Shown piece after piece: positions 33,345 through 42,095 of a stretch of 47,115 bases of DNA; the first letter of the stretch is position 1, and each line of letters begins with the position of its first letter. Source of the DNA: Candidatus Aegiribacteria sp. (lineage in GTDB: Bacteria; Fermentibacterota; Fermentibacteria; Fermentibacterales; JCC-6). The translations under genes and the position numbers were made by a program. The notes beneath the pieces were generated by a model. That model saw only the letters and a program-made list of their open reading frames with translations, did not search any database and was not told the DNA's origin. The stretch lies in the NCBI GenBank assembly GCA_023138735.1, contig JAGLOY010000062.1:1-47115 (forward strand). Reading direction: 5' to 3'.

Positions 33345-35183
33345 CTACTTAATCACCACGAAACGTTGCATGGCTGTGAAATCATCTGTCCTCATTCGGC
33401 AGAAGTACATCCCGGGATTGAGTTCAGTAAAATGCACCTGGTGCACTCCCGGAGCATACTCCACATGAGAGCGCATAATTACAAGACGCCCGGTTAGATC
33501 GTAGATTGAGAGTTCAACCTGGGAGTGTTCTGAAACCGCAAATCCTATACTCACAATTCCGGATGCAGGATTCGGCACTGCTCCGAACAGGATATATTCG
33601 TTTACATGCGGATCGTCCTCAATCCCGTGCGGATTCCAGGAAATTGTTACATCATTAAGAATAGAAGTTGAATCAGGATCAGATGTACTGAGGATAACTT
33701 TGTACTGTACGTACCTTCTACCGTCTTGAAGGATACCCGCCAGTGAACACGGCGAAGTGAGGGTATCAGACCAGACTCCCATATATAAGTGACTCCAGGA
33801 TGCTCTCAACTGGAATGAAACAGATGTGTTTTCAGGTGTAGTTGCATTCCAGTCAAAAGAATTCCAGTTATGATTAATCTCCTGTATATCAAGAATACTG
33901 GATTCGAGCGAACCTTCAGGTGAATATGCAGTAAGATCCCACCATGTAATGTCGTGATCTCCAGCAGAAGCACCGAGGACGTCCAGATTGCCATCATCGT
34001 CTATGTCTGCGGAGTAAACGGACGTGGCAGCATTGAAAGAGTAATCAACGGTATACTCAGACCAGGATGTACCCAGGGCATCGATATTTTCCCACCAGAT
34101 GATTTTGCCGTCGTCGTAGGCTGCACCCAGGATGTCCATGTCTCCATCGCTATCAATGTCCTCCGAGTAAACGGAGTAGGCGCCATCGAAGTCTCCATCA
34201 ACGGTATGCTCAATCCAGTAGATTCCCGAGACAGTATCTGAGTTCTCCCACCATGTAATTTTGTCACTGTTTGCAGCAGCACCGATAACATCCATATTTC
34301 CGTCGCCGTTTATGTCCGCTGAGTAAACGGAACATGCACCATCGAATTCCCCATTAACAGTATGTTCGATCCAGGATGTACCAAGGCCGTCAGTATTCTC
34401 CCACCATGTGATATCGTCTTCTATTGCATCGGCACAGAGAGCATCCATATAGCCGTCACCGTTTATGTCCGCCGAGTAAACGGACCTTGGATATTCTAAA
34501 GACCCATCAACAGTATGTTCGATCCAGGATGTACCAAGACCGTCAGTATTCTCGAACCAACTGAGTTTGTGCGCTGTACAGCCAGCACCGAGAATATCAA
34601 TATCTCCATCACCATCTATGTCCTCAGCATAAACGGATACTGCGCCACCAAAACCCACAGCAACGGTATGTTCGATCCAGACGGTTCCCAATCCATCTTC
34701 GTTCTCCCACCAGGAAATGGCATTATCGGTCATTGCAGTACCGAGTACGTCCATGTCGCCATCACCATCTATGTCCTCCGAGTAAACGGAATAAGCTCCA
34801 GCGAAGTTCAAAGCAATGTTATGATCTGTCCAGATTGTACCGGATCCGTCCACGTTTTCCCACCAGCTGATCTCATCTGTTGAATATGCAGTGCCGAGAA
34901 CGTCCATATCACCGTCATTATCTATGTCCTCCGAGTATACGGAACGGGCATTATAGACGGTCCCATCAACGATATGCCCAAGAGGGGGGAGAAGAGTTAC
35001 AGAACCAGAACTGTAACTCCAAACAACTCCGTTATCGATATGGAAACTGTCACCCCAGGAAATGACTGGTCCGAGTACCCCAGGTCCACCGGACCAGTTG
35101 CTTTGTGTAGCGGAATCAGCGTAAACTTCAATTGCAGTAAGTGCTATAATCAAAACAGAAATGAGAATACTTTTTGATCGCAT
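33345..35183 (-). CDS. Secreted FG-GAP/VCBS-repeat protein with C-terminal sorting domain
   Basis: Exported protein with signal peptide (about residues 1-22). Residues 81-423 consist of seven copies of a 51-residue repeat, S-V-Y-S-E-D-I-D-x-D-G-D-M-D-V-L-G followed by I-S-W-W-E-N and W-I-E-H-T-V. The Asp-rich loop is the calcium-binding FG-GAP/VCBS element of beta-propellers. Residues about 530-612 form a FlgD/Ig-like C-terminal domain (P-N-P-A-S-G, I-Y-D-L-T-G-R, L-N-P-G-M-Y-F) as used for type IX-like secretion. It is probably a surface or secreted adhesin-like protein. Minus-strand ribosome binding site GGAGAG precedes the ATG. Confidence 0.9.
   Translation of the reverse strand: MRSKSILISVLIIALTAIEVYADSATQSNWSGGPGVLGPVISWGDSFHIDNGVVWSYSSGSVTLLPPLGHIVDGTVYNARSVYSEDIDNDGDMDVLGTAYSTDEISWWENVDGSGTIWTDHNIALNFAGAYSVYSEDIDGDGDMDVLGTAMTDNAISWWENEDGLGTVWIEHTVAVGFGGAVSVYAEDIDGDGDIDILGAGCTAHKLSWFENTDGLGTSWIEHTVDGSLEYPRSVYSADINGDGYMDALCADAIEDDITWWENTDGLGTSWIEHTVNGEFDGACSVYSADINGDGNMDVIGAAANSDKITWWENSDTVSGIYWIEHTVDGDFDGAYSVYSEDIDSDGDMDILGAAYDDGKIIWWENIDALGTSWSEYTVDYSFNAATSVYSADIDDDGNLDVLGASAGDHDITWWDLTAYSPEGSLESSILDIQEINHNWNSFDWNATTPENTSVSFQLRASWSHLYMGVWSDTLTSPCSLAGILQDGRRYVQYKVILSTSDPDSTSILNDVTISWNPHGIEDDPHVNEYILFGAVPNPASGIVSIGFAVSEHSQVELSIYDLTGRLVIMRSHVEYAPGVHQVHFTELNPGMYFCRMRTDDFTAMQRFVVIK
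33915..34943 (-). repeat. Seven in-gene repeats of about 153 bp
   Basis: Direct repeats of 153-156 bases that encode the VCBS units. They are similar but not identical at DNA level; units 3 to 5 share the longest matching stretches, around the code for D-G-L-G-T-S-W-I-E-H-T-V. The last copy is incomplete. Such repeats can change number by recombination. Confidence 0.85.
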
Positions 35184-35279
35184 TTATCTCTCCATCTATA
35201 CCTGATAATCTTAATACGGAAATTCCATACAGATGTCAATAACAGCAAATTAGCGCATCTATAAGCATTGATTCGGGAG

Positions 35280-35666
35280 TTAAAGATGAGTAATGACTTT
35301 CCTGAGTTTCTCTCTGATCTTATGAGCGATTTCCGCGAGCTCAGGATTCTCCACAGCCTGCATCGATGCAACAGGATCGACAGCAGCGACCTCTACCTGT
35401 CCCGATGGCAGTTCCTGAACAACGACATTGCATGGGAGCATCAGGCCTATCCTGCTCTCTTTCAGGAGAGCTTTATAAGCGAATGGGGGATTGCATGCCC
35501 CGAGGATTCTGTATCTGGGAAAGTCGACATCCAGTTTCTTCTTAAGTGTTTCTTTCACGTCAATCTCTGTGAGAATTCCGAAACCCTCTTTTTTCAAATC
35601 TTCAGTTACTCTCATAACAGCTTCATCAAAAGGAAGATCAACAATTGCACTGAAGTAGTATTTCAT
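35280..35666 (-). CDS. DUF302 family protein
   Basis: DUF302 domain protein of 128 residues. It has the family layout: start with a Y-Y-F-S-x-x-V-D-x-P-F-D-E-A-V strand-helix, G-F-G-I-L-T-E-I-D-V (about 29-38), Y-x-I-L-G-A-C-N-P-P-x-A (about 52-63, with one Cys) and L-L-P-C-N-V-V-V (about 76-83, second Cys). The two cysteines may bind a metal, but the function is unknown. It starts 55 bases after copA in the same direction with GGAAAGG upstream, so it is likely part of the copper operon. DUF302 genes often accompany metal or sulphur functions. Confidence 0.88.
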   Translation of the reverse strand: MKYYFSAIVDLPFDEAVMRVTEDLKKEGFGILTEIDVKETLKKKLDVDFPRYRILGACNPPFAYKALLKESRIGLMLPCNVVVQELPSGQVEVAAVDPVASMQAVENPELAEIAHKIREKLRKVITHL

Positions 35667-35721
35667 CGTAGTTACCTTTCCAGCTTGTAGTTAGCAACAG
35701 AGATACCGCAACCAATAGAAT

Positions 35722-38073
35722 CTATAACTTTGCGAACCTCAATCTGAGAGAGTTACTGATAACCGATACAGAACTGAAGCTCATCGCCGCTGCAGCAAGA
35801 ATAGGGCTGAGCAGCAGTCCGGTGAAAGGATAGAGGATTCCCGCAGCAATCGGAACGCCTATTGTATTGTAGCCAAATGCGAAGAAAAGGTTCTGCTTGA
35901 TGTTCCGCATCGTGTGCCTGCTCAGGCTGATTGCCCTGGCAATCCCTCTGAGATCTCCTTTCACAAGTGTTACATCAGCGCTCTCCATGGCTATATCGGT
36001 TCCGGTACCCATCGCTATCCCTACCCGGGCCAGTGCTAACGCAGGCGCATCGTTTATGCCGTCTCCCGCCATGGCTACCGGGTGTTCATCATCCTGCAGG
36101 CTTCTTATGACCTCTGCTTTCCCGTCCGGAAGCACATCCGCAATCACTTCATCTATGCTTAACTTTGCCGCTACTGCCTGGGCAGTGGTTCGATTGTCGC
36201 CCGTGAGCATGATGATCCTGATTCCATATTCATGGAGGAGTTTGATGGCTTCCGGTGTGCTTTCCTTAATCGGGTCGGTAACGGCAAGTAATCCCCCAGC
36301 AGTGCCGTCCACTGCAAGCATCATCACCGTATAACCTTCATGGCTCAGTTCCGTTGCCTCTGTATCAAGGGAAGAGTGGTCTATACCGAGGGATTCAAGA
36401 AGTAAAGCATTGCCAAGGATGATATCGTGGTTATCGACACGGCCTTTGACTCCCTTGCCGGTGATCGATTCGAAATCTGTAACCTCCCGGAGCGCTAACC
36501 CTCTATCTTCGGCACCGGAGATAATGGCTGCTCCCAGAGGGTGCTCACTTCCCCGCTCGACACTGGCAGCAAGGGACAGCAATACGCTCTCATCGAAATT
36601 ACCAAGAGGATGGACAACCATCAATCTCGGTTTTCCCTCGGTGAGTGTACCTGTTTTATCAACAACAAGGGTTTTCACTTCTCTCAGCGTTTCAATAGCT
36701 TCCGCATTCCGGAATAGTATCCCGGCTCCAGCGCCCTTTCCGGATGCAACCATGATAGCCATGGGAGTAGCAAGGCCGAGTGCACATGGACATGCTATTA
36801 TGAGAACTGCCACCGCGCTTATTATCGCATGCGCCAATCGCGGTTCCGGACCGATCGCAGCCCAGATTATAAAAGTGATAAAACTGATGGCAACAACTGT
36901 CGGTACGAAGTATCCCGCTGCAACATCCGCAAGCCTCTGAATAGGAGCTCTGCTCCTCTGTGCTTCTGCAACCATTTGGACGATTCGTGACAGCAGCGTA
37001 TCGGCACCGATTTTCTCGGCACGCATAATCAGTGAGCCGGTACCGTTCAGGGTCCCGCCAACAATCCCGTCACCTTTTTCCTTCTTAACCGGGACAGGTT
37101 CACCTGTAACCATTGATTCATCTACGTAGCTGGTGCCGGAAAAAATGCTTCCATCGACTGGCACCTTTTCACCTGGTCTCACTCTCAGCAGATCTCCAAC
37201 CATTACATTCCCGAGGGGAATATCGATTTCTGTCCCATCATCAAGAAGTTTCCTTGCGGTATCAGGAGCCAGACCAAGCAGCTTTCCTATTGCTGCTCCT
37301 GCGCTGGACCGTGCCCGCAACTCTAAAACCTGGCCAAGAAGGATCAGGGTTACAATGACCCCTGCAGCCTCAAAGTAAACTGACACATCACCAGATTCAC
37401 CCCTGAATGCGGTCGGGAAGATACCAGGTACAAGCGCAGCCAGAAGGCTGTATATGTAAGCGACGGTAACACCCAGCCCGATGAGAGTGAACATATTGAG
37501 AGACCGATTCCTTATAGAAGCCACAGCACGAACATAGAACGGCCATGCAGACCAGAGACAGATAGGGGTCGCGAAAAGCAGTTCCAGCAGAACACGATTA
37601 CGTACCGAGAATATCTGTGAAATTGGTCTTCCCGGAAGCATGTCTCCCATCGACAGTATCAGCAATGGAATGGCGAAAACCAGGGAGAAACGGAATCGCT
37701 TCAGCATGCTGCGGTACTCGGTGTTATCCTCTGAGTCGCGAAGGGAGGCAATACGAGGTTCCAAAGCCATTCCGCATACCGGGCAATCACCCGGTATGTC
37801 CTTCAGGACAGAAGGATGCATGGGGCAGGTGTATTGAGCGGTATTTCCGGATAGCCGGTCATGGTGATCTGCCGGATGTATCTCGACTGAAGAAGATGCT
37901 TCAAGCCAGGAGTCAGGATCGGACTCGAACTTCTTCAGGCAGTGATCGCTGCAGAAGTAGTATGTTTTTCCCTCAAAATCGACATTTCTGTGGGAATCGG
38001 AGGAAACTGACATGCCGCAGATTGGATCGATATTCTCGTTTGAGTGCACTTCTGGCTGCGGATGGGATTTCAT
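35722..38073 (-). CDS. copA: Copper-translocating P-type ATPase with YHS and heavy-metal-binding domains
   Basis: P1B-type ATPase exporting copper. Instead of an HMA domain, the N-terminus has a YHS domain (about residues 15-55; D-P-I-C-G-M, F-C-S-x-x-C) and a second cysteine-rich metal domain (about 81-108; Y-T-C-P-M-H-P and C-P-V-C-G-M-A-L). Eight membrane helices follow, with the ion-binding C-P-C (about 425-427), phosphorylation D-K-T-G-T (about 471-475), T-G-D-N and G-D-G-I-N-D-A-P-A. All catalytic motifs are intact. The ATG has GGGAGA close upstream. It is preceded in the same direction by a 30-residue ORF and followed by DUF302. Confidence 0.95.
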   Translation of the reverse strand: MKSHPQPEVHSNENIDPICGMSVSSDSHRNVDFEGKTYYFCSDHCLKKFESDPDSWLEASSSVEIHPADHHDRLSGNTAQYTCPMHPSVLKDIPGDCPVCGMALEPRIASLRDSEDNTEYRSMLKRFRFSLVFAIPLLILSMGDMLPGRPISQIFSVRNRVLLELLFATPICLWSAWPFYVRAVASIRNRSLNMFTLIGLGVTVAYIYSLLAALVPGIFPTAFRGESGDVSVYFEAAGVIVTLILLGQVLELRARSSAGAAIGKLLGLAPDTARKLLDDGTEIDIPLGNVMVGDLLRVRPGEKVPVDGSIFSGTSYVDESMVTGEPVPVKKEKGDGIVGGTLNGTGSLIMRAEKIGADTLLSRIVQMVAEAQRSRAPIQRLADVAAGYFVPTVVAISFITFIIWAAIGPEPRLAHAIISAVAVLIIACPCALGLATPMAIMVASGKGAGAGILFRNAEAIETLREVKTLVVDKTGTLTEGKPRLMVVHPLGNFDESVLLSLAASVERGSEHPLGAAIISGAEDRGLALREVTDFESITGKGVKGRVDNHDIILGNALLLESLGIDHSSLDTEATELSHEGYTVMMLAVDGTAGGLLAVTDPIKESTPEAIKLLHEYGIRIIMLTGDNRTTAQAVAAKLSIDEVIADVLPDGKAEVIRSLQDDEHPVAMAGDGINDAPALALARVGIAMGTGTDIAMESADVTLVKGDLRGIARAISLSRHTMRNIKQNLFFAFGYNTIGVPIAAGILYPFTGLLLSPILAAAAMSFSSVSVISNSLRLRFAKL

Positions 38074-38117
38074 AGTCTCCCTGACCTCCCGACACTAAGA
38101 GTAAAATCAGTATAACA

Positions 38118-38210
38118 TTAGTGGCAATCGCTGTCTACCGTACTGGAACCTCGCATATCCAGAACCAACACAGCAACGATTATTCCAAGCGTTTTCATTC
38201 CATTCGACAT
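38118..38210 (-). CDS. 30-residue hydrophobic peptide upstream of copA
   Basis: A very short frame with a near-perfect AAGGAGG (38217-38223) six bases before its ATG. The peptide has a positive start, a hydrophobic core of about nine residues (G-I-I-V-A-V-L-V-L) and a polar tail ending in Cys-His. It ends 44 bases before copA in the same direction. It may be a small membrane or metal-binding peptide, a leader peptide controlling copA, or the front of a truncated exported protein. The strong ribosome binding site is the main support. Confidence 0.5.
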   Translation of the reverse strand: MSNGMKTLGIIVAVLVLDMRGSSTVDSDCH

Positions 38211-38238
38211 TGTATTCCTCCTTGCGGGTAATTCCTAC

Positions 38239-38278
38239 TTACATAGTGTATAATGTCAAATTAGTAAAATAGTTCCAA
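38239..38278 (-). promoter_or_regulatory. Candidate promoter and imperfect palindrome for the copA operon
   Basis: On the minus strand TTGGAA (38273-38278) and CATTAT (38250-38255) are 17 bases apart, a weak sigma-70 type promoter for the 30-residue ORF and copA. An imperfect inverted repeat (TTACAT at 38239-38244 against ATGTCAA at 38253-38259) overlaps the -10 and could bind a metal-responsive repressor. Both are read by eye. Confidence 0.3.
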
Positions 38279-38361
38279 TTTCGGTTATTCACAGAGAGGA
38301 GACTGAGAAATAACTCCAGCAGATAAACAGCCCTCAAGGATTTCCTGGTATTAGTGTCTCC

Positions 38362-38389
38362 TTGACACTTCAAAGGGTGTTTCTATGAT
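38362..38389 (+). promoter_or_regulatory. Strong sigma-70 type promoter
   Basis: TTGACA (38362-38367) and TATGAT (38384-38389) with a 16-base spacer: six and five matches to consensus. The predicted transcript starts near 38396 and has an untranslated leader of about 95 bases before the ATG at 38491. This is the best promoter-like sequence I found in the window. Confidence 0.6.
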
Positions 38390-38490
38390 TAGTATTATTA
38401 GTTGATTCGGTAAACCGATTATTCTTTTAGAACTTGTTATTATTGATGTTTTATTATGAAGGTTTGTTTTTACAATGGGGGGGTACAAAT

Positions 38491-39174
38491 ATGAACTCAA
38501 AGACTGTTCTTCATCTTGTTGCTGCATCGCTCCTGGTTGCTGCGGTATTTGTGACGCCAGCAGCCCATGCGCATGCAGATATTCTCACCATGCCGGCAAC
38601 TGCCACCATCACCGAGGAGACCTGGCCCAGCTGGCCGGTCGTAATACCCGAGATCGAACAGAACGGGGTAGCCGGGCAGACATCAATGCCGCTCAGCATC
38701 GAAATTGATCAGAATCAACCAAGTGGACCAATCTACATGGCTGGGTTCAACCAGACAGATCTCGCTCAGTCCTTCATGCAGTCGTATGACAATATTGCTG
38801 GTGCTGGCATCCTCCTGCAGGCGGGAGTCGGAAGCACCGACAATGTCACGATACAGCTCTGGGATGGTCTGCCCAACGCAGGCGGCACCATGCTCACCCA
38901 AGCTGCGGCAACAGGTACCGCAGGTCAGTGGGTCGATGTCTATTGGCCAGCTGTTGAAATCACTCCGATGATCACCTACTACCTGGTCTTCACGGGCAAT
39001 ACGACATTGGGGATCGCCGGTGACTTGAACAACCCGTATCCAAATGGTCATGTGTTCGCCAATCCCGGCTACTCCCCCTTTGCGGGATTCGACTATGCGT
39101 TCCGGACTTATTACGACACAGAAGTCCCCATCGAACGCCATACCTGGGCGAATGTGAAGTTGCTCTTCGAATAG
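38491..39174 (+). CDS. Secreted protein of unknown function
   Basis: Signal peptide (about residues 1-31, ending A-A-H-A-H-A). The mature part is a single beta-rich domain of about 170 residues with N-Q-T-D-L-A-Q-S-F-x-Q, then I-Q-L-W-D-G-L-P-N-A-G-G and the W-V-D-V-Y-W strand, a pattern seen in jelly-roll domains of exported proteins with PEP-CTERM or similar anchors. No C-terminal anchor or sorting domain is present. GC content is higher than in the core genes. The ATG at 38491 follows a G-rich stretch (GGGGGGG). It may be co-transcribed with the phosphoesterase gene 73 bases downstream. Confidence 0.75.
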   Translation: MNSKTVLHLVAASLLVAAVFVTPAAHAHADILTMPATATITEETWPSWPVVIPEIEQNGVAGQTSMPLSIEIDQNQPSGPIYMAGFNQTDLAQSFMQSYDNIAGAGILLQAGVGSTDNVTIQLWDGLPNAGGTMLTQAAATGTAGQWVDVYWPAVEITPMITYYLVFTGNTTLGIAGDLNNPYPNGHVFANPGYSPFAGFDYAFRTYYDTEVPIERHTWANVKLLFE

Positions 39175-39247
39175 AATTGCTGTTTCGACGCGACAAGACA
39201 GTATTTGCCGGGATCAAGATTCATCTCTTCGAAGAGAAGGAATTTCA

Positions 39248-40357
39248 ATGAACCACTTCACATTCGGCCTGGTTCTCGCGGTCTTCGCCGCTGCCGTAGC
39301 CGTTCCATTGGCTTCAGCGGAAGAGGACTCGTACACCTTTGCTGTGTTCTGCGACACCCGATCTGACATGGACGGAACAGGCGTGAACGAGTCCGCGGTC
39401 CATGCCATCTGCCGCGACCTCCTGGCGCGTGGTGCCGAGTTCGTGCTCGCACCCGGGGATCTCTTCTGCGGGGACGTTCCTGATTCGTTCTTTCTCCCGC
39501 ACACGCCACCCCTCGACTCTATGTATCAATCATTCATTGACGCGAATGAAGCCGAAGGCGTGGGTCTCCCTGGTTCGGACGCCGAAATCTTTCTCTACCC
39601 GATCCGCGGCAACCACGAGTGTTACTACTTGACCGTGACGAAGGAAGAGGTCGATGAGGCTTGGCTCCGCTACATGGGCCATGCGGTCCCGGCGAACGGA
39701 CCGGAGGGTGAGGTCGGGTTCACATACTCCTTTCTGCACGAGGGAGATCTCTTCATGGGCCTCGAGGTGTATGTCTATTCCGATTCGATGATGATATCCG
39801 GGATCCAGGTGAACCAGGATTGGATAGACCGGACTCTCGCTGAGAATCCGGACGCAGACCGGGTCTTCGTCTTCGGGCATACGCCCGTCTTCTCCGCTGA
39901 TCATCGGGACTGCCTTGAAGAAAGTCCGGCCGCCCGTGACGCCTTCCTCCGGTCGATCCAGGACCGTTGCGGCGTGTACCTCTGCGGGCACGACCACTTC
40001 TATGCCCGGGCCCTGGGACCTGTGTATGCCGAGGACGGATCCACGATCACAGGCTGGATCCAACAGGTGATAATTCCGAGTGGCGCTCCCTTCATTACCG
40101 GCGCACACACCGAAGATCCCAAGTGGAACGGATTGTACGAGGACGAGAACGTGATCCCGCAGACTTACATCGACAACGTCATGGGGTACATGTTGATCAC
40201 CGTGGAAGACGACAGGGTGACCGTAGAGTTCATCGGTACCCAGGATGGCGCCACCTGGACGCGCGACGCCCAGGGGGTGTACCACTACACCTACAACACG
40301 GACTGGGAACGGTGGAACTTCGCGGTGCTCGATTTGTTCATTCTAGAACGACAGTAG
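39248..40357 (+). CDS. Exported metallophosphoesterase (calcineurin-like)
   Basis: Dinuclear metal phosphoesterase, with a signal peptide ending near residue 24. Metal-binding motifs in order: C-D-T-R (Asp36), P-G-D-L (Asp71), R-G-N-H-E (Asn122, His123), F-G-H-T-P (His211) and C-G-H-D-H (His248, His250). The first motif has Arg where His is usual (D-x-H), so one metal ligand may differ. The C-terminus (about 300-369) is a beta extension, as in purple acid phosphatase-like enzymes. Its GC content is clearly higher than the core genes, with CGC/CGG instead of AGA/AGG arginine codons. AGAAGGAA precedes the ATG. Substrate is not evident. Confidence 0.88.
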   Translation: MNHFTFGLVLAVFAAAVAVPLASAEEDSYTFAVFCDTRSDMDGTGVNESAVHAICRDLLARGAEFVLAPGDLFCGDVPDSFFLPHTPPLDSMYQSFIDANEAEGVGLPGSDAEIFLYPIRGNHECYYLTVTKEEVDEAWLRYMGHAVPANGPEGEVGFTYSFLHEGDLFMGLEVYVYSDSMMISGIQVNQDWIDRTLAENPDADRVFVFGHTPVFSADHRDCLEESPAARDAFLRSIQDRCGVYLCGHDHFYARALGPVYAEDGSTITGWIQQVIIPSGAPFITGAHTEDPKWNGLYEDENVIPQTYIDNVMGYMLITVEDDRVTVEFIGTQDGATWTRDAQGVYHYTYNTDWERWNFAVLDLFILERQ

Positions 40358-40484
40358 TTCTGGATAGTACCTTATCTGTTTAGTCATAGCACTATCCTCT
40401 CAACTAAGTATTCTCCGGCAATCCCGGGACGGCTCAAACATGTATGTCCTGCTTAGTCAATAGAATGCCATGCAATCATCCTGC

Positions 40485-40514
40485 TTGACATGATGGGTTT
40501 ATTCGCTGTATTCT
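40485..40514 (+). promoter_or_regulatory. Possible promoter for the glucanase-like lipoprotein
   Basis: TTGACA (40485-40490) and TATTCT (40509-40514) are 18 bases apart. It lies about 90 bases before the ATG at 40607 in the 249-base gap after the phosphoesterase. The rest of that gap holds only a weak GGATAGT/ACTATCC inverted repeat (40362-40397). The -10 is poor. Confidence 0.35.
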
Positions 40515-40606
40515 CTTGTTGGAGTAAAATATCGATTAACAGGGTGTATGGGGTAAGGAATTACAGTACTGAAAGTTACAGTATATTATTCATAGGAGGT
40601 TCAATA

Positions 40607-42016
40607 ATGACCAGACTGTGTACTATTGCAGTTGCGTTGGGTATTGTTGTTTTTGCAGTTTCATGCGGAGACTCAACAGGTCCCGAGGCAAGTGGTGAAC
40701 CGGTGCTCTCAGCCGGTGAAGTGTCTCATTTCCACTGCGAATTATCCTGGACACAGGTAGATCTTGAATCTCAGGAGCACATCTCCTACAATCTGTACAA
40801 GTCTGCTTCTACGGGAATATCTCAGGACACAACTCAGGCAGAGTTGATCGCAACATTTGAAAATGCTGATGATCTTGAATACAACGACAGTCTTCTCAGT
40901 GCAGACAGCAATTATTATTTCGCTCTGCTTACGGAAGTTACCGAATCCGGAACTGATGCGAGTGAATTTATCTGGAGTAATGAAATCCTGGTAGCGTCTG
41001 ATGAGGTTAACTATGTATCCTTCATCAATAACTCGGGTCATACGATGTATTTCATTGTTCAGCAGGGTGGGTGGTCTGGCCATCCCGAGGCTGGCCCATG
41101 GCTCAGCAATATTGGTTCCCAGTCTAAATGGACTGCCGATAACACTTTCAGTTCAAGCTATGTTGAGTCGTGCAGTACGGGAGCAACTCTGAATTTTATA
41201 TATCCTGAATTTGATATTACTAATCCGCATGGAGCAAGAATATACTTTGGAGAGGCTGAATTCACCGGTGCACCAGACTTGAATACCTACCCTCACATCT
41301 ATGATAAGATGGAAGCAGGCTGGGGTATAGGAAATACCTGGAACACAACTTGTGTTGGGTTCATAGCAATTCCTATTCAGATGGCCGGTAAAGGGAAGGT
41401 TGTCGGTTTTAACTCGAATGTTACGCGCAGTGCTCTCTTCGACTCCCTAGGCGCACTGCCTTCTCCATACGGTGACCTTGCCTTCCCTTCTTCAGGAGAT
41501 CCTGTCCGATTCTTCTCTCCAGGAAAGTATCCGGATCAGTCAGTTGTTGCCAGCTGTCTTGATTCGGCTCTAGCATTGGGGTTACCTCTGGCAGTACAGC
41601 ATGACTGGAGCTACGGAGGAGACGATTATACCGATGTAACATTTACGCCTCCCGATGAAGTGTCTGCACAATACAATGGTTCTACATCTACGGCAACAGA
41701 TATTAACACAGCACATGTATTTGCCTGCAATATTCCTAACAGCGGAGATGGTGGACCCAGGCTGGCAGCGCTTATCGGTGCTGCTGCAAGCAGAGGAGTC
41801 CTTCACAATTATGATTGGTGGGCTGATTCTACAAAATACTACCAGGTTTATTCCGAGAATGCAGGGCAGTACAACTACTACAGTGCTCTGCTCCACCATT
41901 TGTCTCTTGATGGGTTGTGTTATGGTATGCCCTATGATGATTACTATAATCAGGACTCCGGAATCGGAATGGATCCTGGAGATTCAATTACAGTAACTAT
42001 TCTTCCCTTCAACTGA
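40607..42016 (+). CDS. Lipoprotein with FN3-like domain and GH64-like (thaumatin-fold) beta-1,3-glucanase domain
   Basis: Lipobox Cys20 (A-V-S-C) follows the signal peptide. Residues about 35-125 look like a fibronectin III domain (L-S-W-T, Y-N-L-Y-K-S). Residues about 133-469 resemble glycoside hydrolase family 64: F-I-N-N-S-G-H-T-M-Y-F at the start, then A-R-I-Y-F-G, Y-D-K-M-E-A-G-W-G, T-T-C-V-G-F-I-A-I-P-I and the closing C-Y-G-M-P-Y-D-D-Y-Y-N-Q. GH64 enzymes cut beta-1,3-glucan. I did not verify the catalytic Glu/Asp pair. AGGAGGT lies seven bases before the ATG. It is followed by an IS element that does not interrupt it. Confidence 0.68.
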   Translation: MTRLCTIAVALGIVVFAVSCGDSTGPEASGEPVLSAGEVSHFHCELSWTQVDLESQEHISYNLYKSASTGISQDTTQAELIATFENADDLEYNDSLLSADSNYYFALLTEVTESGTDASEFIWSNEILVASDEVNYVSFINNSGHTMYFIVQQGGWSGHPEAGPWLSNIGSQSKWTADNTFSSSYVESCSTGATLNFIYPEFDITNPHGARIYFGEAEFTGAPDLNTYPHIYDKMEAGWGIGNTWNTTCVGFIAIPIQMAGKGKVVGFNSNVTRSALFDSLGALPSPYGDLAFPSSGDPVRFFSPGKYPDQSVVASCLDSALALGLPLAVQHDWSYGGDDYTDVTFTPPDEVSAQYNGSTSTATDINTAHVFACNIPNSGDGGPRLAALIGAAASRGVLHNYDWWADSTKYYQVYSENAGQYNYYSALLHHLSLDGLCYGMPYDDYYNQDSGIGMDPGDSITVTILPFN

Positions 42017-42078
42017 TCCTTCAGGTCTCAACTGGCATCAATTCCAATACAGGATAACCTAGTTATTATAGATTAAGC

Positions 42079-42090
42079 TGACCTGCCACG
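42079..42090 (+). repeat. Terminal inverted repeat of the IS3 element (orfB side)
   Basis: TGACCTGCCACG, matching the other end with one C missing after the ninth base. Confidence 0.7.
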
Positions 42091-42095
42091 GGTTT

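Noticed and set aside
33915-34943. Regular repeats that might suggest a CRISPR array.
   Set aside because: The period is about 153 bases, in frame, and encodes calcium-loop protein repeats; there are no short repeats with unique spacers.
40362-40397. GGATAGT/ACTATCC inverted repeat after the phosphoesterase as a terminator.
   Set aside because: A 22-base loop with AT-rich arms and no T-run makes it unconvincing.
42054-42066. ATAAC-CTA-GTTAT palindrome between the glucanase gene and the IS3 element, considered as half of an attC or an IS end.
   Set aside because: It has no inner stem, and the true IS end is at 42079; too short to call.
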